From the NCBI GenBank assembly GCA_964556675.1, contig CAZKYN010000128.1:1-9316 (forward strand): a stretch of 9,316 bases of DNA, read 5' to 3'. This document shows, piece by piece, positions 1 to 7,156 of this stretch. Position numbers and translations under genes: made by a program. Within the stretch, counting starts at the first letter, position 1; every line of letters starts with the position of its first letter. The notes under the pieces were generated by a model that was not told where the DNA came from, searched no databases, and saw nothing but the letters and a program-made list of their open reading frames with translations. The DNA is from JBDKTK01 sp964556675 (GTDB taxonomy: Bacteria > Desulfobacterota > Syntrophia > Syntrophales > UBA4778).

Positions 1-163
1 TTTTTATGGTTTTTATGTCGCGCAGGTCGGGCACATTCCTGAAAGTGTTCCAGCCCTCCGTGAGCAAGGACGACACGAGAATGGGCAAAGCGGCATTTTT
101 GGCCCCGCTGATCCGGACTTCCCCATGCAGGCTCTCACCGCCCCAGATTACTATTTTATCCAC
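1..163 (-). CDS. murA: MurA, UDP-N-acetylglucosamine 1-carboxyvinyltransferase, N-terminal part (runs off left edge)
   Basis: MurA transfers enolpyruvate from PEP to UDP-GlcNAc, the first committed step of peptidoglycan synthesis in the cytoplasm. Only the first 54 codons are present. The product begins VDKIVIWGGESLHGEVRISG and continues AKNAALPIL. K22 and N23 of the SGAKNAALP motif fall at the same numbers as the UDP-GlcNAc-binding Lys22/Asn23 of E. coli MurA. The start is GTG at 163-161, preceded by GAGGAG about 6 nt upstream. It shares one base with the prmC stop (TAG then GTG, read as TAGTG), so translation is probably coupled to prmC. The remaining roughly 365 residues, including the PEP-site cysteine loop, lie outside the window, so I cannot judge fosfomycin sensitivity. 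The family assignment is firm despite the short fragment; the GTG start is well supported by the ribosome binding site and the alignment of K22/N23. Confidence 0.93.
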   Translation of the reverse strand, partial: MDKIVIWGGESLHGEVRISGAKNAALPILVSSLLTEGWNTFRNVPDLRDIKTIK

Positions 164-1038
164 TAACTTCTCCTCGCCCCGGCTACCCGGAAGAGCCCGG
201 CGTAATCCTTTCTGAAAACGATCCGGTTATAACCTTCTTTTTTTAAGATTTCCTCAATTTTCTGCTGTTGAAGGGCTCCAGTTTCCAGAAATAGCGCCCC
301 ATCAGAGTTGAGGAAATCCCGGGCGCCCGCAATTATTTCTTTATGGCATTCAATCCCTTGCGGGCCGGCGACAAGGGCCTCAATGGGTTCAAAATTCCTG
401 ATTTCCCGAGGCAGTCCGGCATATTCCGCTTCGGATATATATGGTGGGTTTGATACGATAAGGTCGAATTTTCCCGAAACGGGTTCGAACAGGCTGCCCT
501 TTATGAAACTGATCTGCCGCCCAACCTTGTTTTTGGCGGCATTCAGATAGGCGATCTCCAGCGCCCCCTCCGCAATATCGGTGGCCGTTATAAAGGCAGA
601 TGGCAGCTCGCTGGCCAGCGCGACGCTTACAGCTCCGGAGCCCGTTCCGATTTCCAGTATTGAAATCCTGTCCGCCCGGCGGGCGTCTTTGGCGAAACTG
701 AGCGCCTCTTCAACGAGAATCTCCGTATCCGGACGGGGTATAAGGACCCGCCTGTCAACCATAAACGGAAGGGACCAGAATTCCTTTTGTCCTATAAGAT
801 AAGCAACAGGTTCTCCAGACGACCTCCGTGCCAGCAATGATGAAAAAATCCCTGCTATTTGTTCGGGAACTATCTTTTCCGGATGAGACAGGAGACGTGT
901 GCGTTTCTCTTCCATGCAGAAGGCCAGCAGGACCTCGGAATCGAGGTTCGGATTATCCACTCCGGCATTGTTCAACTCCATGCAAGCCGAATTCAGTAGT
1001 TCAGAGACGGATCTGCTTTCCCGCTGTTCGGGGATCAT
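163..1038 (-). CDS. prmC: PrmC (HemK), peptide chain release factor N5-glutamine methyltransferase
   Basis: PrmC uses S-adenosylmethionine to methylate the glutamine of the GGQ motif of release factors, which speeds peptide release. The 291-residue protein has the usual family length. It has the N-terminal helical substrate-binding domain (about 1-105), ending in the conserved GEPVAYLIGQKEFW (75-88) and LIPRPDTE (99-106), then a Rossmann methyltransferase domain with SAM motif I EIGTGSGA (129-136) and the catalytic/substrate NPPY at 197-200. The start ATG at 1038 has AGGTG about 7 nt upstream. It lies 43 nt downstream of prfA, which encodes its substrate, a very common bacterial pairing. The stop overlaps the murA start by one base. 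A 6-codon ATG reading frame (1055-1035) ends with a TGA overlapping the prmC ATG; it is noted separately. The NPPY motif plus the prfA neighbour separate PrmC from the related PrmB and from rRNA/DNA N-methylases. Confidence 0.97.
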   Translation of the reverse strand: MIPEQRESRSVSELLNSACMELNNAGVDNPNLDSEVLLAFCMEEKRTRLLSHPEKIVPEQIAGIFSSLLARRSSGEPVAYLIGQKEFWSLPFMVDRRVLIPRPDTEILVEEALSFAKDARRADRISILEIGTGSGAVSVALASELPSAFITATDIAEGALEIAYLNAAKNKVGRQISFIKGSLFEPVSGKFDLIVSNPPYISEAEYAGLPREIRNFEPIEALVAGPQGIECHKEIIAGARDFLNSDGALFLETGALQQQKIEEILKKEGYNRIVFRKDYAGLFRVAGARRS

Positions 1039-1081
1039 ATGGTTTCACCTGCCATTTAGAACCAAGGAATAAAGGAGGAGA

Positions 1082-2152
1082 TCAGGCAGCAGAGCGCTTC
1101 AGCGCCTCTGCTTGGAAATGCGTGATCAGGGCATCGATAATAGGCTGGATATCGCCGTCCAGGATGTTTTCAAGATTATAAAGTGTCAGGCCGATCCGGT
1201 GATCGGTGACACGGCCCTGGGGGAAATTGTAGGTTCTGATCCGCTCGCTGCGGTCGCCGGTACCTACCTGGGTCTTTCTGTCCTGGGATATTTTCTTGTT
1301 CTGCTCTTCCGTCATCTGATCCAGCAGCCTGGCCCGAAGGACTTTCATGGCCTTTGACTTGTTTTTAAGCTGGGACCTTTCGTCCTGGCAGATGACGACA
1401 AGCCCGGTCGGCAAGTGGGTGATCCGCACTGCCGAATCTGTTGTGTTGACGCTCTGACCGCCATGCCCGCCCGAGCGGTAAACATCTATCTTCAGTTCGT
1501 TGGGGTCGATATTGACTTCGACGTCTTCCGCCTCAGGCAGGATTGCCACTGTTACAGCGGAGGTGTGGATTCGACCCTGGGATTCCGTTACCGGAACCCT
1601 CTGCACCCGGTGCACGCCGCTCTCATACTTAAGTTTTCCGTAGGCGCCCTTTCCCTCAATCAGGCCTATTATTTCCTTGTAACCTCCGACTCCTCCGGAT
1701 GAAGTGCTGCTGACAATTTCAATCTTCCACCCCATAATCTCGGCGTAGCGCGCGTACATGCGGAAGAGGTCTGCGGCAAAAAGGGCGGCCTCATCGCCGC
1801 CCGTTCCCGCCCTGATTTCCAGGAAAACGTTCCTCTCGTCATTCGGGTCGCGTGGAAGCAGGAGGATTTTCAGGCTTTTTTCCAGCTCTTCCTGGCGCTG
1901 CTTGAGTTGGGGGATTTCTTCCTTGAGCAGCTCTTTGAGATCTTCATCATCTTCCTTGAGCAGCTTCTGGTCCTCTTCGATCTGGGAACTTACTTTCTGG
2001 TATTCCCGATAGGTTTCGATAAGCTCGCGCAGGTCTGAATACTCTTTCGCAAGGCGCTGGAACTCGCTCCTGTTCGCGACCACGGCAGGGTCGCTCAACA
2101 AGGACTCCAGATCCCGGTAATGCTTATCTATATCCTGGATTTTTTTGAACAT
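1082..2152 (-). CDS. prfA: Peptide chain release factor 1 (RF1)
   Basis: RF1 recognises UAA and UAG in the ribosomal A site and triggers hydrolysis of peptidyl-tRNA. The protein has 356 residues, typical for full-length RF1 (about 355-360). Domain 1 (about 1-105) is a charged helical, coiled-coil-like region. The RF family signature AGTGGDEAALFA is at 115-126. The stop-codon-recognition tripeptide is PVT at 187-189 within RVPVTESQGRIHTS; this PxT form is the RF1 type, against SPF in RF2. The catalytic GGQ is at 231-233 (SGGHGGQS), with Q233 the expected PrmC methylation site. Start ATG at 2152; no good Shine-Dalgarno is visible, and the gene begins 28 nt after the rpmE stop, so reinitiation after rpmE is possible. 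Its own stop is TGA, which RF1 does not read; this is a simple observation, with no autoregulation claimed. Confidence 0.98.
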   Translation of the reverse strand: MFKKIQDIDKHYRDLESLLSDPAVVANRSEFQRLAKEYSDLRELIETYREYQKVSSQIEEDQKLLKEDDEDLKELLKEEIPQLKQRQEELEKSLKILLLPRDPNDERNVFLEIRAGTGGDEAALFAADLFRMYARYAEIMGWKIEIVSSTSSGGVGGYKEIIGLIEGKGAYGKLKYESGVHRVQRVPVTESQGRIHTSAVTVAILPEAEDVEVNIDPNELKIDVYRSGGHGGQSVNTTDSAVRITHLPTGLVVICQDERSQLKNKSKAMKVLRARLLDQMTEEQNKKISQDRKTQVGTGDRSERIRTYNFPQGRVTDHRIGLTLYNLENILDGDIQPIIDALITHFQAEALKRSAA

Positions 2153-2180
2153 TTATGGATTGGAAAAGCAAACGGGTGTT

Positions 2181-2384
2181 TTACTTTTTCTCGTATTTCT
2201 TGTTGAACTTCTCAACCCTGCCGGCGGTGTCCATAATCTTCTGCTTGCCGGTCATGAACGGATGGCACTGGGAGCAGATTTCAACCTTGATGTCCTTCTT
2301 CGTGGACTTCGTCTTTATAACGTTGCCGCATACACAGCTGATGGTTGTCTCATTGTATGCGGGATGAATATTTTTCTTAGGCAT
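2181..2384 (-). CDS. rpmE: 50S ribosomal protein L31 (zinc-binding C+ form)
   Basis: L31 is a small protein of the large ribosomal subunit that helps bridge to the 30S subunit. The 67-residue product begins MPKKNIHPAYNETTISCVCG and keeps the zinc-ribbon cysteines C17, C19, C37 and C40 (SCVCGN and EICSQCHPF). This is the C+ type, expected to bind zinc and serve as a zinc reservoir. Many zinc-regulated genomes carry a cysteine-free paralogue; none is visible here. Strong Shine-Dalgarno AAGGAGG lies 7 nt before the ATG, the best ribosome binding site in the window, as expected for a ribosomal protein. It lies between rho (107 nt upstream) and prfA (28 nt downstream), an arrangement seen in many bacteria. 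The basic C-terminus (KFNKKYEKK) is typical. Confidence 0.97.
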   Translation of the reverse strand: MPKKNIHPAYNETTISCVCGNVIKTKSTKKDIKVEICSQCHPFMTGKQKIMDTAGRVEKFNKKYEKK

Positions 2385-2417
2385 GTATTATCCTCCTTAA
2401 TGTCAGCTAAAGGGCGC

Positions 2418-2446
2418 TATTTAGATCAAACAATCCGCCATTTCAA
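2418..2446 (-). promoter_or_regulatory. Possible sigma70-type promoter for rpmE-prfA-prmC-murA
   Basis: In the 107-bp rho-rpmE gap the minus strand reads TTGAAA (2446-2441), a 17-nt spacer and TAAATA (2423-2418). The -35 box matches 5 of 6 consensus bases but the -10 box only 3 of 6, so this is a weak call. Initiation would fall about 25 nt before the rpmE Shine-Dalgarno. I see no clear rho-independent terminator after rho in the same gap, so read-through from rho is also likely. Confidence 0.3.
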
Positions 2447-2491
2447 GGATTATTTGCGTGAAATTAAATATTTATTCAGGTTCGGGCCGGA

Positions 2492-3739
2492 TCACTGGTT
2501 CATGGAATCCAGGAATTCCTTATTGGTGTCCGTTTTCCGGATCTTGTCGATAATGAAGTCCATAGCGTCGACAGGATTCATTTCCTGCAGGAGCCTCCTC
2601 AGAATCCATATCCTGTTAAGGTTCTCCCTGGGGATGAGCAGTTCTTCCTTTCTGGTGCCGGACCGGATCAGGTCAAAGGCAGGGAACACCCTGCGGTCGG
2701 CTATCCTGCGGTCCAGGTGCAGTTCCATGTTGCCAGTGCCCTTGAATTCTTCAAAAATGACCTCGTCCATTCTGCTGCCTGTATCTACCAGGGCCGTCGC
2801 AATTATGGTCAGGCTTCCGCCGGTCTCGATGTTCCGCGCCGCGCCAAAGAAACGCTTGGGTTTATGCAGGGCGTTCGAGTCAACGCCGCCGGAGAGAACT
2901 TTTCCGCTGGGCGGGACGACCGCATTATATGCCCGGGCAAGGCGGGTGATGCTGTCGAGGAGTATGACGACATCGCGTTTATGCTCAACGAGCCTCTTTG
3001 CCTTTTCGATCACCATCTCCGCTACCTGTACGTGGCGGGTTGCCGGCTCGTCGAATGTCGAGGCTATTACCTCGCCTTTGACATTCCGTTCCATATCGGT
3101 GACCTCTTCAGGCCGCTCGTCTATGAGGAGCACCATCAGGATCACTTCCTTATGATTTGCCGTGATGCTGTGGGCGATATCCTTCAGGAGAACCGTCTTA
3201 CCGGCCCGGGGCGGCGATACGATCAACCCCCTCTGGCCCTTGCCTATGGGAGTAAAAAGATCCATTGTCCTTGTGGATATGTTCGCGATATCCCATTCCA
3301 GCTTGAGCTTTTCTTCAGGATACAGGGGAGTGAGGTTATCAAACAGGATCTTGTCCTTGGCAGCCTCGGGATTCTCGAAATTAACGTTGTCCACCTTTAG
3401 CAGGGCGAAGTATTTTTCACCCTCCTTGGGCGGCCTTACCTCCCCGGAAACGGTGTCGCCTGTCCGAAGATTGAACCTCCTGATTTGCGAGGGCGAAACG
3501 TAAATATCATCGGGGCCGGGCAGGTAATTATAATCAACTGCCCTGAGGAACCCGAATCCGTCCGGCAGTGTCTCCAATACGCCTTCACCGGAAATTATTC
3601 CGTTTTTTTCTGTCTGGGCCTGGAGTATGGCAAATATGAGATCCTGTTTCCTCATGCCTGCAGCGCCGGGCACATTCAATTCCTTTGCCAGGATGGCAAG
3701 CTCGCTGATCGGCTTCCTTTTCATCTCTACAACGTTCAT
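2492..3739 (-). CDS. rho: Transcription termination factor Rho
   Basis: Rho is a hexameric RNA-dependent ATPase/translocase that ends transcription of untranslated RNA. From the chosen start the product has 415 residues, close to E. coli Rho (419). Domains: Rho_N helical domain (about 1-45, KPISELAILAKELNVPGAAG); cold-shock-like RNA-binding domain with the RNP-like DGFGFLR (60-66); ATPase core with P-loop SPPRAGKT (175-182), Walker B VVILLDSITR (257-266), Q-loop/R-loop region VVPPSGKVLSGGVD (274-287) and FFGAARNIETGG (297-308). Start choice: an upstream in-frame ATG at 3778 would add 13 residues but has no Shine-Dalgarno, and a TATAAT box lies inside that extension. The ATG at 3739 has AAGGA about 8 nt upstream and gives the usual Rho N-terminus, so it is preferred. 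Stop TGA at 2494-2492. No inserted domain or disorder-rich N-terminal extension of the kind found in some phyla. Confidence 0.97.
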   Translation of the reverse strand: MNVVEMKRKPISELAILAKELNVPGAAGMRKQDLIFAILQAQTEKNGIISGEGVLETLPDGFGFLRAVDYNYLPGPDDIYVSPSQIRRFNLRTGDTVSGEVRPPKEGEKYFALLKVDNVNFENPEAAKDKILFDNLTPLYPEEKLKLEWDIANISTRTMDLFTPIGKGQRGLIVSPPRAGKTVLLKDIAHSITANHKEVILMVLLIDERPEEVTDMERNVKGEVIASTFDEPATRHVQVAEMVIEKAKRLVEHKRDVVILLDSITRLARAYNAVVPPSGKVLSGGVDSNALHKPKRFFGAARNIETGGSLTIIATALVDTGSRMDEVIFEEFKGTGNMELHLDRRIADRRVFPAFDLIRSGTRKEELLIPRENLNRIWILRRLLQEMNPVDAMDFIIDKIRKTDTNKEFLDSMNQ

Positions 3740-3766
3740 TTCTTCTTCCTTAAATTTTGTAATTTT

Positions 3767-3796
3767 ATTATAGCTCATGCCGCAAAGGCGGGTTAA
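3767..3796 (-). promoter_or_regulatory. rho: Probable sigma70-type promoter of rho
   Basis: On the minus strand TTAACC (3796-3791) is followed after 18 nt by a perfect TATAAT (3772-3767). Initiation about 7 nt downstream gives a leader of about 20 nt containing the AAGGA ribosome binding site of the ATG at 3739. The -35 box is only a 4 of 6 match. The position supports the shorter rho start, because the longer ORF start at 3778 would lie upstream of the transcript. Rho is often autoregulated through a longer leader; nothing visible here shows that. Confidence 0.45.
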
Positions 3797-3932
3797 TGGA
3801 ACTCAATCTTTATTGGATTTTAGCCACAACGAAATTTTTAAAAAACGCGGATTTAGATTTAATCAATGGGCAGCTGATTTGATCTTTTCTCAAAAGAAGG
3901 AATATGGAATACACCTTTTTGGAGACAAGTAA
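3777..3932 (+). CDS. Doubtful 51-codon ORF in the AT-rich gap between rho and pgeF
   Basis: This reading frame is opposite in direction to its neighbours. It starts at ATG 3777, begins MPQRRVNGTQSLLDFSHNEI and ends in FSQKKEYGIHLFGDK before TAA. Its residue mix (charged, aromatic and hydrophobic, with GFRFNQWAADLIF in the middle) resembles a small soluble protein or the tail of a larger one. I do not recognise a family. Against it: no Shine-Dalgarno precedes the ATG, the 5' end overlaps the rho promoter on the other strand, and other frames in the same AT-rich gap are also open over 25-40 codons. It could be a gene remnant, a small gene with a non-canonical start, or chance. Listed so that it can be checked. 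Confidence 0.15.
   Translation: MPQRRVNGTQSLLDFSHNEIFKKRGFRFNQWAADLIFSQKKEYGIHLFGDK
3856..3884. repeat. Imperfect inverted repeat in the rho-pgeF gap
   Basis: GATTTAATCA (3856-3865) and TGATTTGATC (3875-3884) are inverted copies separated by 9 bp: eight Watson-Crick pairs, one G-T pair and one mismatch. On the plus strand it is followed by TTTTCT (3885-3890). It is too AT-rich for a strong terminator. It could be an operator-like dyad or a chance match in AT-rich DNA. It also lies inside the doubtful 51-codon ORF. Confidence 0.2.
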
Positions 3933-3962
3933 AAATTACAGGAATTGCCCTTGGGTGTCAAG

Positions 3963-4766
3963 TTATTTCTCAATCATTATGAAGTTCAGCTGCCTGCCCG
4001 TCTCATTCTCAGCCCGGTGTGAAAAGAAAATATCGGTCCTGCACGCAGTGCACAGGCCTGAAACTGAGATATTCCCGGGATCTATTCCCATATCGAGAAG
4101 TTGGCCCCGGTTAATTCCCGGCAAGTTCAATTTCCATTTCCCTTTTTGGCCTGTTTTCCTGAAGAAATTCAGGGCGGCCCCGGCCATGGAGTCGTGGACT
4201 ACCGAATCCACCTCGTAGCAGCAAGGGCCGATTGCCGGGCCGATGGCGGCCAGGATATCTTTCTTTTCTATCCCGAATTTCTCGATCATGAATGTCGCCG
4301 TTTTCGAGACGATCTCAAGCGATGTCCCCCGCCAGCCCGCATGTACAGCGGCAACGGCTCTCAAATGCCTGTCGGCCAACAAGACCGGTACGCAATCTGC
4401 AGTTTTTATACAAAAGGCAGTTCCTCTTTTGCCCGAAACAATCGCATCATGCTCAAGTTCACCATCTCCGTCAAAATAAGATTCAACAGGCAAAATACTG
4501 CTGCCATGGACTTGTCTCAGAGTGAAAAACTGTCCGGGAGGCACTTTGAAGGCGGAAGACAGGATTTTGCAGTTCTCCCGGATATTATCCGGCGAGTCCC
4601 CTTCCCTGGCGCTGAAGTTCAGGGACTTGAAAGGCGGGGGGCTTACGCCTGAGTCACGGGTACAAAAGGCATGAACCAGGCCGGGCATTTTCAATAATAC
4701 CGATTCAAAATAAGCAACCTTGCCTCTTCGGGCAAGCCGGAATGCAGCTTTTGCATCATTTCCCAT
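3963..4766 (-). CDS. pgeF: PgeF/YfiH family, peptidoglycan editing factor (multicopper-polyphenol-oxidase-like fold, LACC1 family)
   Basis: The family has two described activities: E. coli PgeF (YfiH) corrects peptidoglycan precursors carrying serine in place of alanine, and human LACC1 with bacterial relatives acts as a purine nucleoside phosphorylase/adenosine deaminase. The 267-residue protein carries the whole signature: RQVHGS (84-89), KTADCVPVLLAD (121-132), AAVHAGWRGT (139-148), AIGPAIGPCCYEV (174-186) and the C-terminal CTACRTDIFFSHRAE (239-253). The metal-site residues are H87, C125 and H142, matching His71, Cys107 and His124 of E. coli YfiH. No signal peptide, so cytoplasmic. It begins 6 nt after the rluD stop, the same rluD-pgeF order as in E. 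coli and many other bacteria, and ends the selA operon. Only a weak AGG lies before the ATG, so coupling to rluD is likely. Older labels such as laccase are misleading. Confidence 0.93.
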   Translation of the reverse strand: MGNDAKAAFRLARRGKVAYFESVLLKMPGLVHAFCTRDSGVSPPPFKSLNFSAREGDSPDNIRENCKILSSAFKVPPGQFFTLRQVHGSSILPVESYFDGDGELEHDAIVSGKRGTAFCIKTADCVPVLLADRHLRAVAAVHAGWRGTSLEIVSKTATFMIEKFGIEKKDILAAIGPAIGPCCYEVDSVVHDSMAGAALNFFRKTGQKGKWKLNLPGINRGQLLDMGIDPGNISVSGLCTACRTDIFFSHRAENETGRQLNFIMIEK

Positions 4767-4772
4767 TGCCTG

Positions 4773-5750
4773 CTATCCGGTCCTGTATCGTGATTCTAAA
4801 TAATCATTGAGAAAGGTCCGCAGCCTCTCCATATCTTCAGGCAGGGGCGCCGTGAATTCGATCTTTTCGTATGTCCGGGGATGTATGAAGGCGAGCCGCC
4901 CGGCATGGAGAGCATGTCTCTTGACGGACCTCAGCCTGCTGCGCACTGTCGTGTCCTGAACAGCCTGAATGCGTTTCGCCGAATTCCCATAGGTCTCGTC
5001 ACCCAGCAAGGGGTGCCCTATTGAATTAAGGTGGACCCTTATCTGATGGGTCCGGCCCGTCTCGATCCTGATTTCCAGGAAAGTGAGCAATCCGTATCTC
5101 CCAAGAACTTTCCAGCGGGTCAGGGCCTCCTTCCCCCTTCTGCTGTAAACGGACATCTTTTTCCGGTCGACAGGGTGCCTTCCAACGGGAGCTTCGATCA
5201 TGCCCTCGTCTTCTTTGAAATTTCCGAAGGCAAATGCAAAGTATACTTTTGTCACGAGGTGTTTCTTGAACTGTTCCGAAAGGTTCCTGTGCGCCTCGTC
5301 TGTTTTGGCAATTACTATGAGACCCGAAGTGTCCTTGTCAAGCCTGTGGACAATACCCGGACGGATCACCCCGCCTATCCCGGAGAGATCCCGGCAGTGA
5401 TAAAGGACAGCGTTGACGAGAGTCCCTTCATAATTGCCTGCTGCCGGGTGGACAACCATTCCGGCCGGCTTATTGATAACCACGATCGAGCTGTCTTCAA
5501 AAATTATCCTCAGAGGGATGTCCTCCGGCAGGGTTTCCAGGAGGACCGGTTCTTTCTGAGTCAGGGAGACCCTATCGCCCTTTTTCAGGCTGTAACCCGC
5601 CTTAACCCTGGCGCCGTTTACGAGGACGGAGCCTTCTTCTATCATCTTTTTGATTTGCGACCGGGAGAGCGCGGTCTCTTTACCGGCAAGGAAAACATCC
5701 AGCCGTTTTCCGCCTTCATCCTCGGAAATGATACACTTCAGCCCGGACAT
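4773..5750 (-). CDS. rluD: RluA-family 23S rRNA pseudouridine synthase, RluD type
   Basis: It converts uridine to pseudouridine in RNA, most likely in 23S rRNA helix 69 if it is a true RluD. The 325-residue protein has an N-terminal S4 RNA-binding domain (about 14-75, KRLDVFLAGK through LSRSQIKKMIEEGSVLVNG) followed by the synthase domain. Visible motifs: INKPAGMVVHP (92-102), the catalytic HRLDKDTSGL at 135-144 with D138 as the nucleophile, GRTHQIRVH (232-240) and HPLLGDETYG (246-255). Length and the S4 domain match RluD (326 residues in E. coli); RluC also has this layout, so the exact uridine target is inferred. The ATG at 5750 is 2 nt after the selA stop with no good Shine-Dalgarno, which suggests coupled translation. 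pgeF follows 6 nt downstream, which favours RluD over RluC. Confidence 0.92.
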   Translation of the reverse strand: MSGLKCIISEDEGGKRLDVFLAGKETALSRSQIKKMIEEGSVLVNGARVKAGYSLKKGDRVSLTQKEPVLLETLPEDIPLRIIFEDSSIVVINKPAGMVVHPAAGNYEGTLVNAVLYHCRDLSGIGGVIRPGIVHRLDKDTSGLIVIAKTDEAHRNLSEQFKKHLVTKVYFAFAFGNFKEDEGMIEAPVGRHPVDRKKMSVYSRRGKEALTRWKVLGRYGLLTFLEIRIETGRTHQIRVHLNSIGHPLLGDETYGNSAKRIQAVQDTTVRSRLRSVKRHALHAGRLAFIHPRTYEKIEFTAPLPEDMERLRTFLNDYLESRYRTG

Positions 5751-5752
5751 GA

Positions 5753-7156
5753 TCAGGAGATTTCCCGGAAGGCTTTCTCAATAACTTTCAATTCGCCGTC
5801 GCTTATGGTCCGCAAATCCAGAAGGACTTCATCATCCTCAATCCTAGTGATTACCGGTGTTTCCGAAAACCTGAGCGATTTCTCTATCTGCTCGGCCTTG
5901 AATTTCCCGCTTTTTACTACGACAAGAAAGGTTGGTATTTCCTGCAAAGGCAGGGCACCGCCCCCGGAGAGCGACTTGCCTTCTCTGGTTCGAAAAGAGA
6001 ATTTGTCGCCGGTGGAGCGGCGCAAAGCGGAACAGAGTCTCCTGGCCCGTTTTGCCACATCCTCGACTGGCTCGGTAAGGCAACGCAATCCCCGAAGCTT
6101 CCGGACGGCCTCGTCGGGTTTCAGATACAGGCGCAGGGTTGATTCGATTGCGGCTAGCGTGAGTTTGTCGATGCGCAGGGCGCGGTTGAGCGGATTGGAT
6201 TTGATGTTGCCGATTAAATCGGACCTGCCGATGATTATTCCTGCCTGCGGTCCGCCGAGCAGTTTATCCCCGCTGAATGAAATCACATCCGCTCCGGTAC
6301 TAACGATTTCCTGGACAGTGGGCTCTTTCTGAAGACCGAATTGTTCCAGATCAATCAGACAGCCGCTTCCCAGGTCATTAAATACGGGGATATTCATCTT
6401 TTGTCCCAAACCGACCAGGACAGAGAGTTCCGCTTCTTCAGTAAACCCCATGATCCGGTAATTGCTGGGATGCACCTTCATAATAAGCGCCGTATTCTCC
6501 CCTATTGCCTTTTCGTAATCGGCCAACCGTGTCCTGTTTGTAGTGCCGACCTCCCGCAGGACGGCCCCGCTTTTCTTCATGATCTCCGGTATCCGGAACT
6601 CCCCGCCTATCTCGATGAGCTCGCCCCTTGATACGATTGCCTCCATGCCGTTCGAGAGGGTATTGAGGACCAGCAGGACGGCTGCCGCATTATTATTCAC
6701 GATTAGGGCATCTTCAGCGCCGGTCAGCTCGCACAATATATCCGTCACGTGGTCGTAGCGGACGCCCCTTTTACCGGTTTCCAGGTTGTATTCCAGATTG
6801 GAATATCCCCTGCTCACAGTAATTATGTTCTCAAGAGACTCTTCGGGAAGGGGCGCACGGCCAAGATTGGTGTGGAGCAGGATGCCCGTGGCGTTAACCA
6901 CCTGCCTCAGGTTGTTCTTTTTCAGGCCGGCAAGCCTGGACTCAACAACAGAACCCAGCTTTTCAGGATCAAGCTGGGCCCGGTCGGAAATGGCATTTGC
7001 CAGAATGGAGGAGCGCATCTCTTCCAGCACCGCCCGGCAAATCTTCAGGACAATTTTGCGGGAGGCGCTTTTCAGGACTTTCCGTCTGTCGAGTATCGAC
7101 AGGATCTCGTCCATTTTGGGAATGCTCCTGAGAAGCTCGCGGCGGTCCTCATCCAT
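5753..7156 (-). CDS. selA: L-seryl-tRNA(Sec) selenium transferase (selenocysteine synthase)
   Basis: SelA is a PLP enzyme that converts seryl-tRNA(Sec) to selenocysteinyl-tRNA(Sec) using selenophosphate; the E. coli enzyme is a decamer. From the chosen start it has 467 residues, the usual length. It shows the N-terminal RRELLRSIPKMDEIL segment (about 5-19), NATGILLHTNLGRAPL (88-103), the YDHV loop (about 134-137), the conserved VGTTNRTR (203-210) and SFSGDKLLGGPQAG (293-306), in which K298 is the PLP Schiff-base lysine. Two start codons exist: ATG 7162 has GGAGG almost touching it, while ATG 7156 has the same GGAGG 7 nt upstream, the ideal spacing, so 7156 is chosen. It overlaps the upstream radical SAM gene by 8 bp (ATGGATGA). 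selB, selC and selD are not in the window and must be elsewhere if the pathway works. Its presence predicts UGA-encoded selenoproteins in this genome. Confidence 0.96.
   Translation of the reverse strand: MDEDRRELLRSIPKMDEILSILDRRKVLKSASRKIVLKICRAVLEEMRSSILANAISDRAQLDPEKLGSVVESRLAGLKKNNLRQVVNATGILLHTNLGRAPLPEESLENIITVSRGYSNLEYNLETGKRGVRYDHVTDILCELTGAEDALIVNNNAAAVLLVLNTLSNGMEAIVSRGELIEIGGEFRIPEIMKKSGAVLREVGTTNRTRLADYEKAIGENTALIMKVHPSNYRIMGFTEEAELSVLVGLGQKMNIPVFNDLGSGCLIDLEQFGLQKEPTVQEIVSTGADVISFSGDKLLGGPQAGIIIGRSDLIGNIKSNPLNRALRIDKLTLAAIESTLRLYLKPDEAVRKLRGLRCLTEPVEDVAKRARRLCSALRRSTGDKFSFRTREGKSLSGGGALPLQEIPTFLVVVKSGKFKAEQIEKSLRFSETPVITRIEDDEVLLDLRTISDGELKVIEKAFREIS

Noticed and set aside
2385..2491. 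Searched for a rho-independent terminator between rho and rpmE
   Set aside because: The GC-rich part next to the rho stop (around GGGCCGG) does not form a hairpin followed by a T run on the minus strand.
2145..3155. 336-codon plus-strand ORF opposite rpmE and rho
   Set aside because: It lies wholly antisense to rpmE and to rho, which are clearly identified by motif. Its translation is serine- and arginine-rich with no recognisable domain, which is typical of an antisense shadow.
5031..6332. 433-codon plus-strand ORF opposite rluD and selA
   Set aside because: It spans the antisense of two well-identified genes and their junction, and no domain is visible. The opposite-strand genes carry catalytic motifs throughout.
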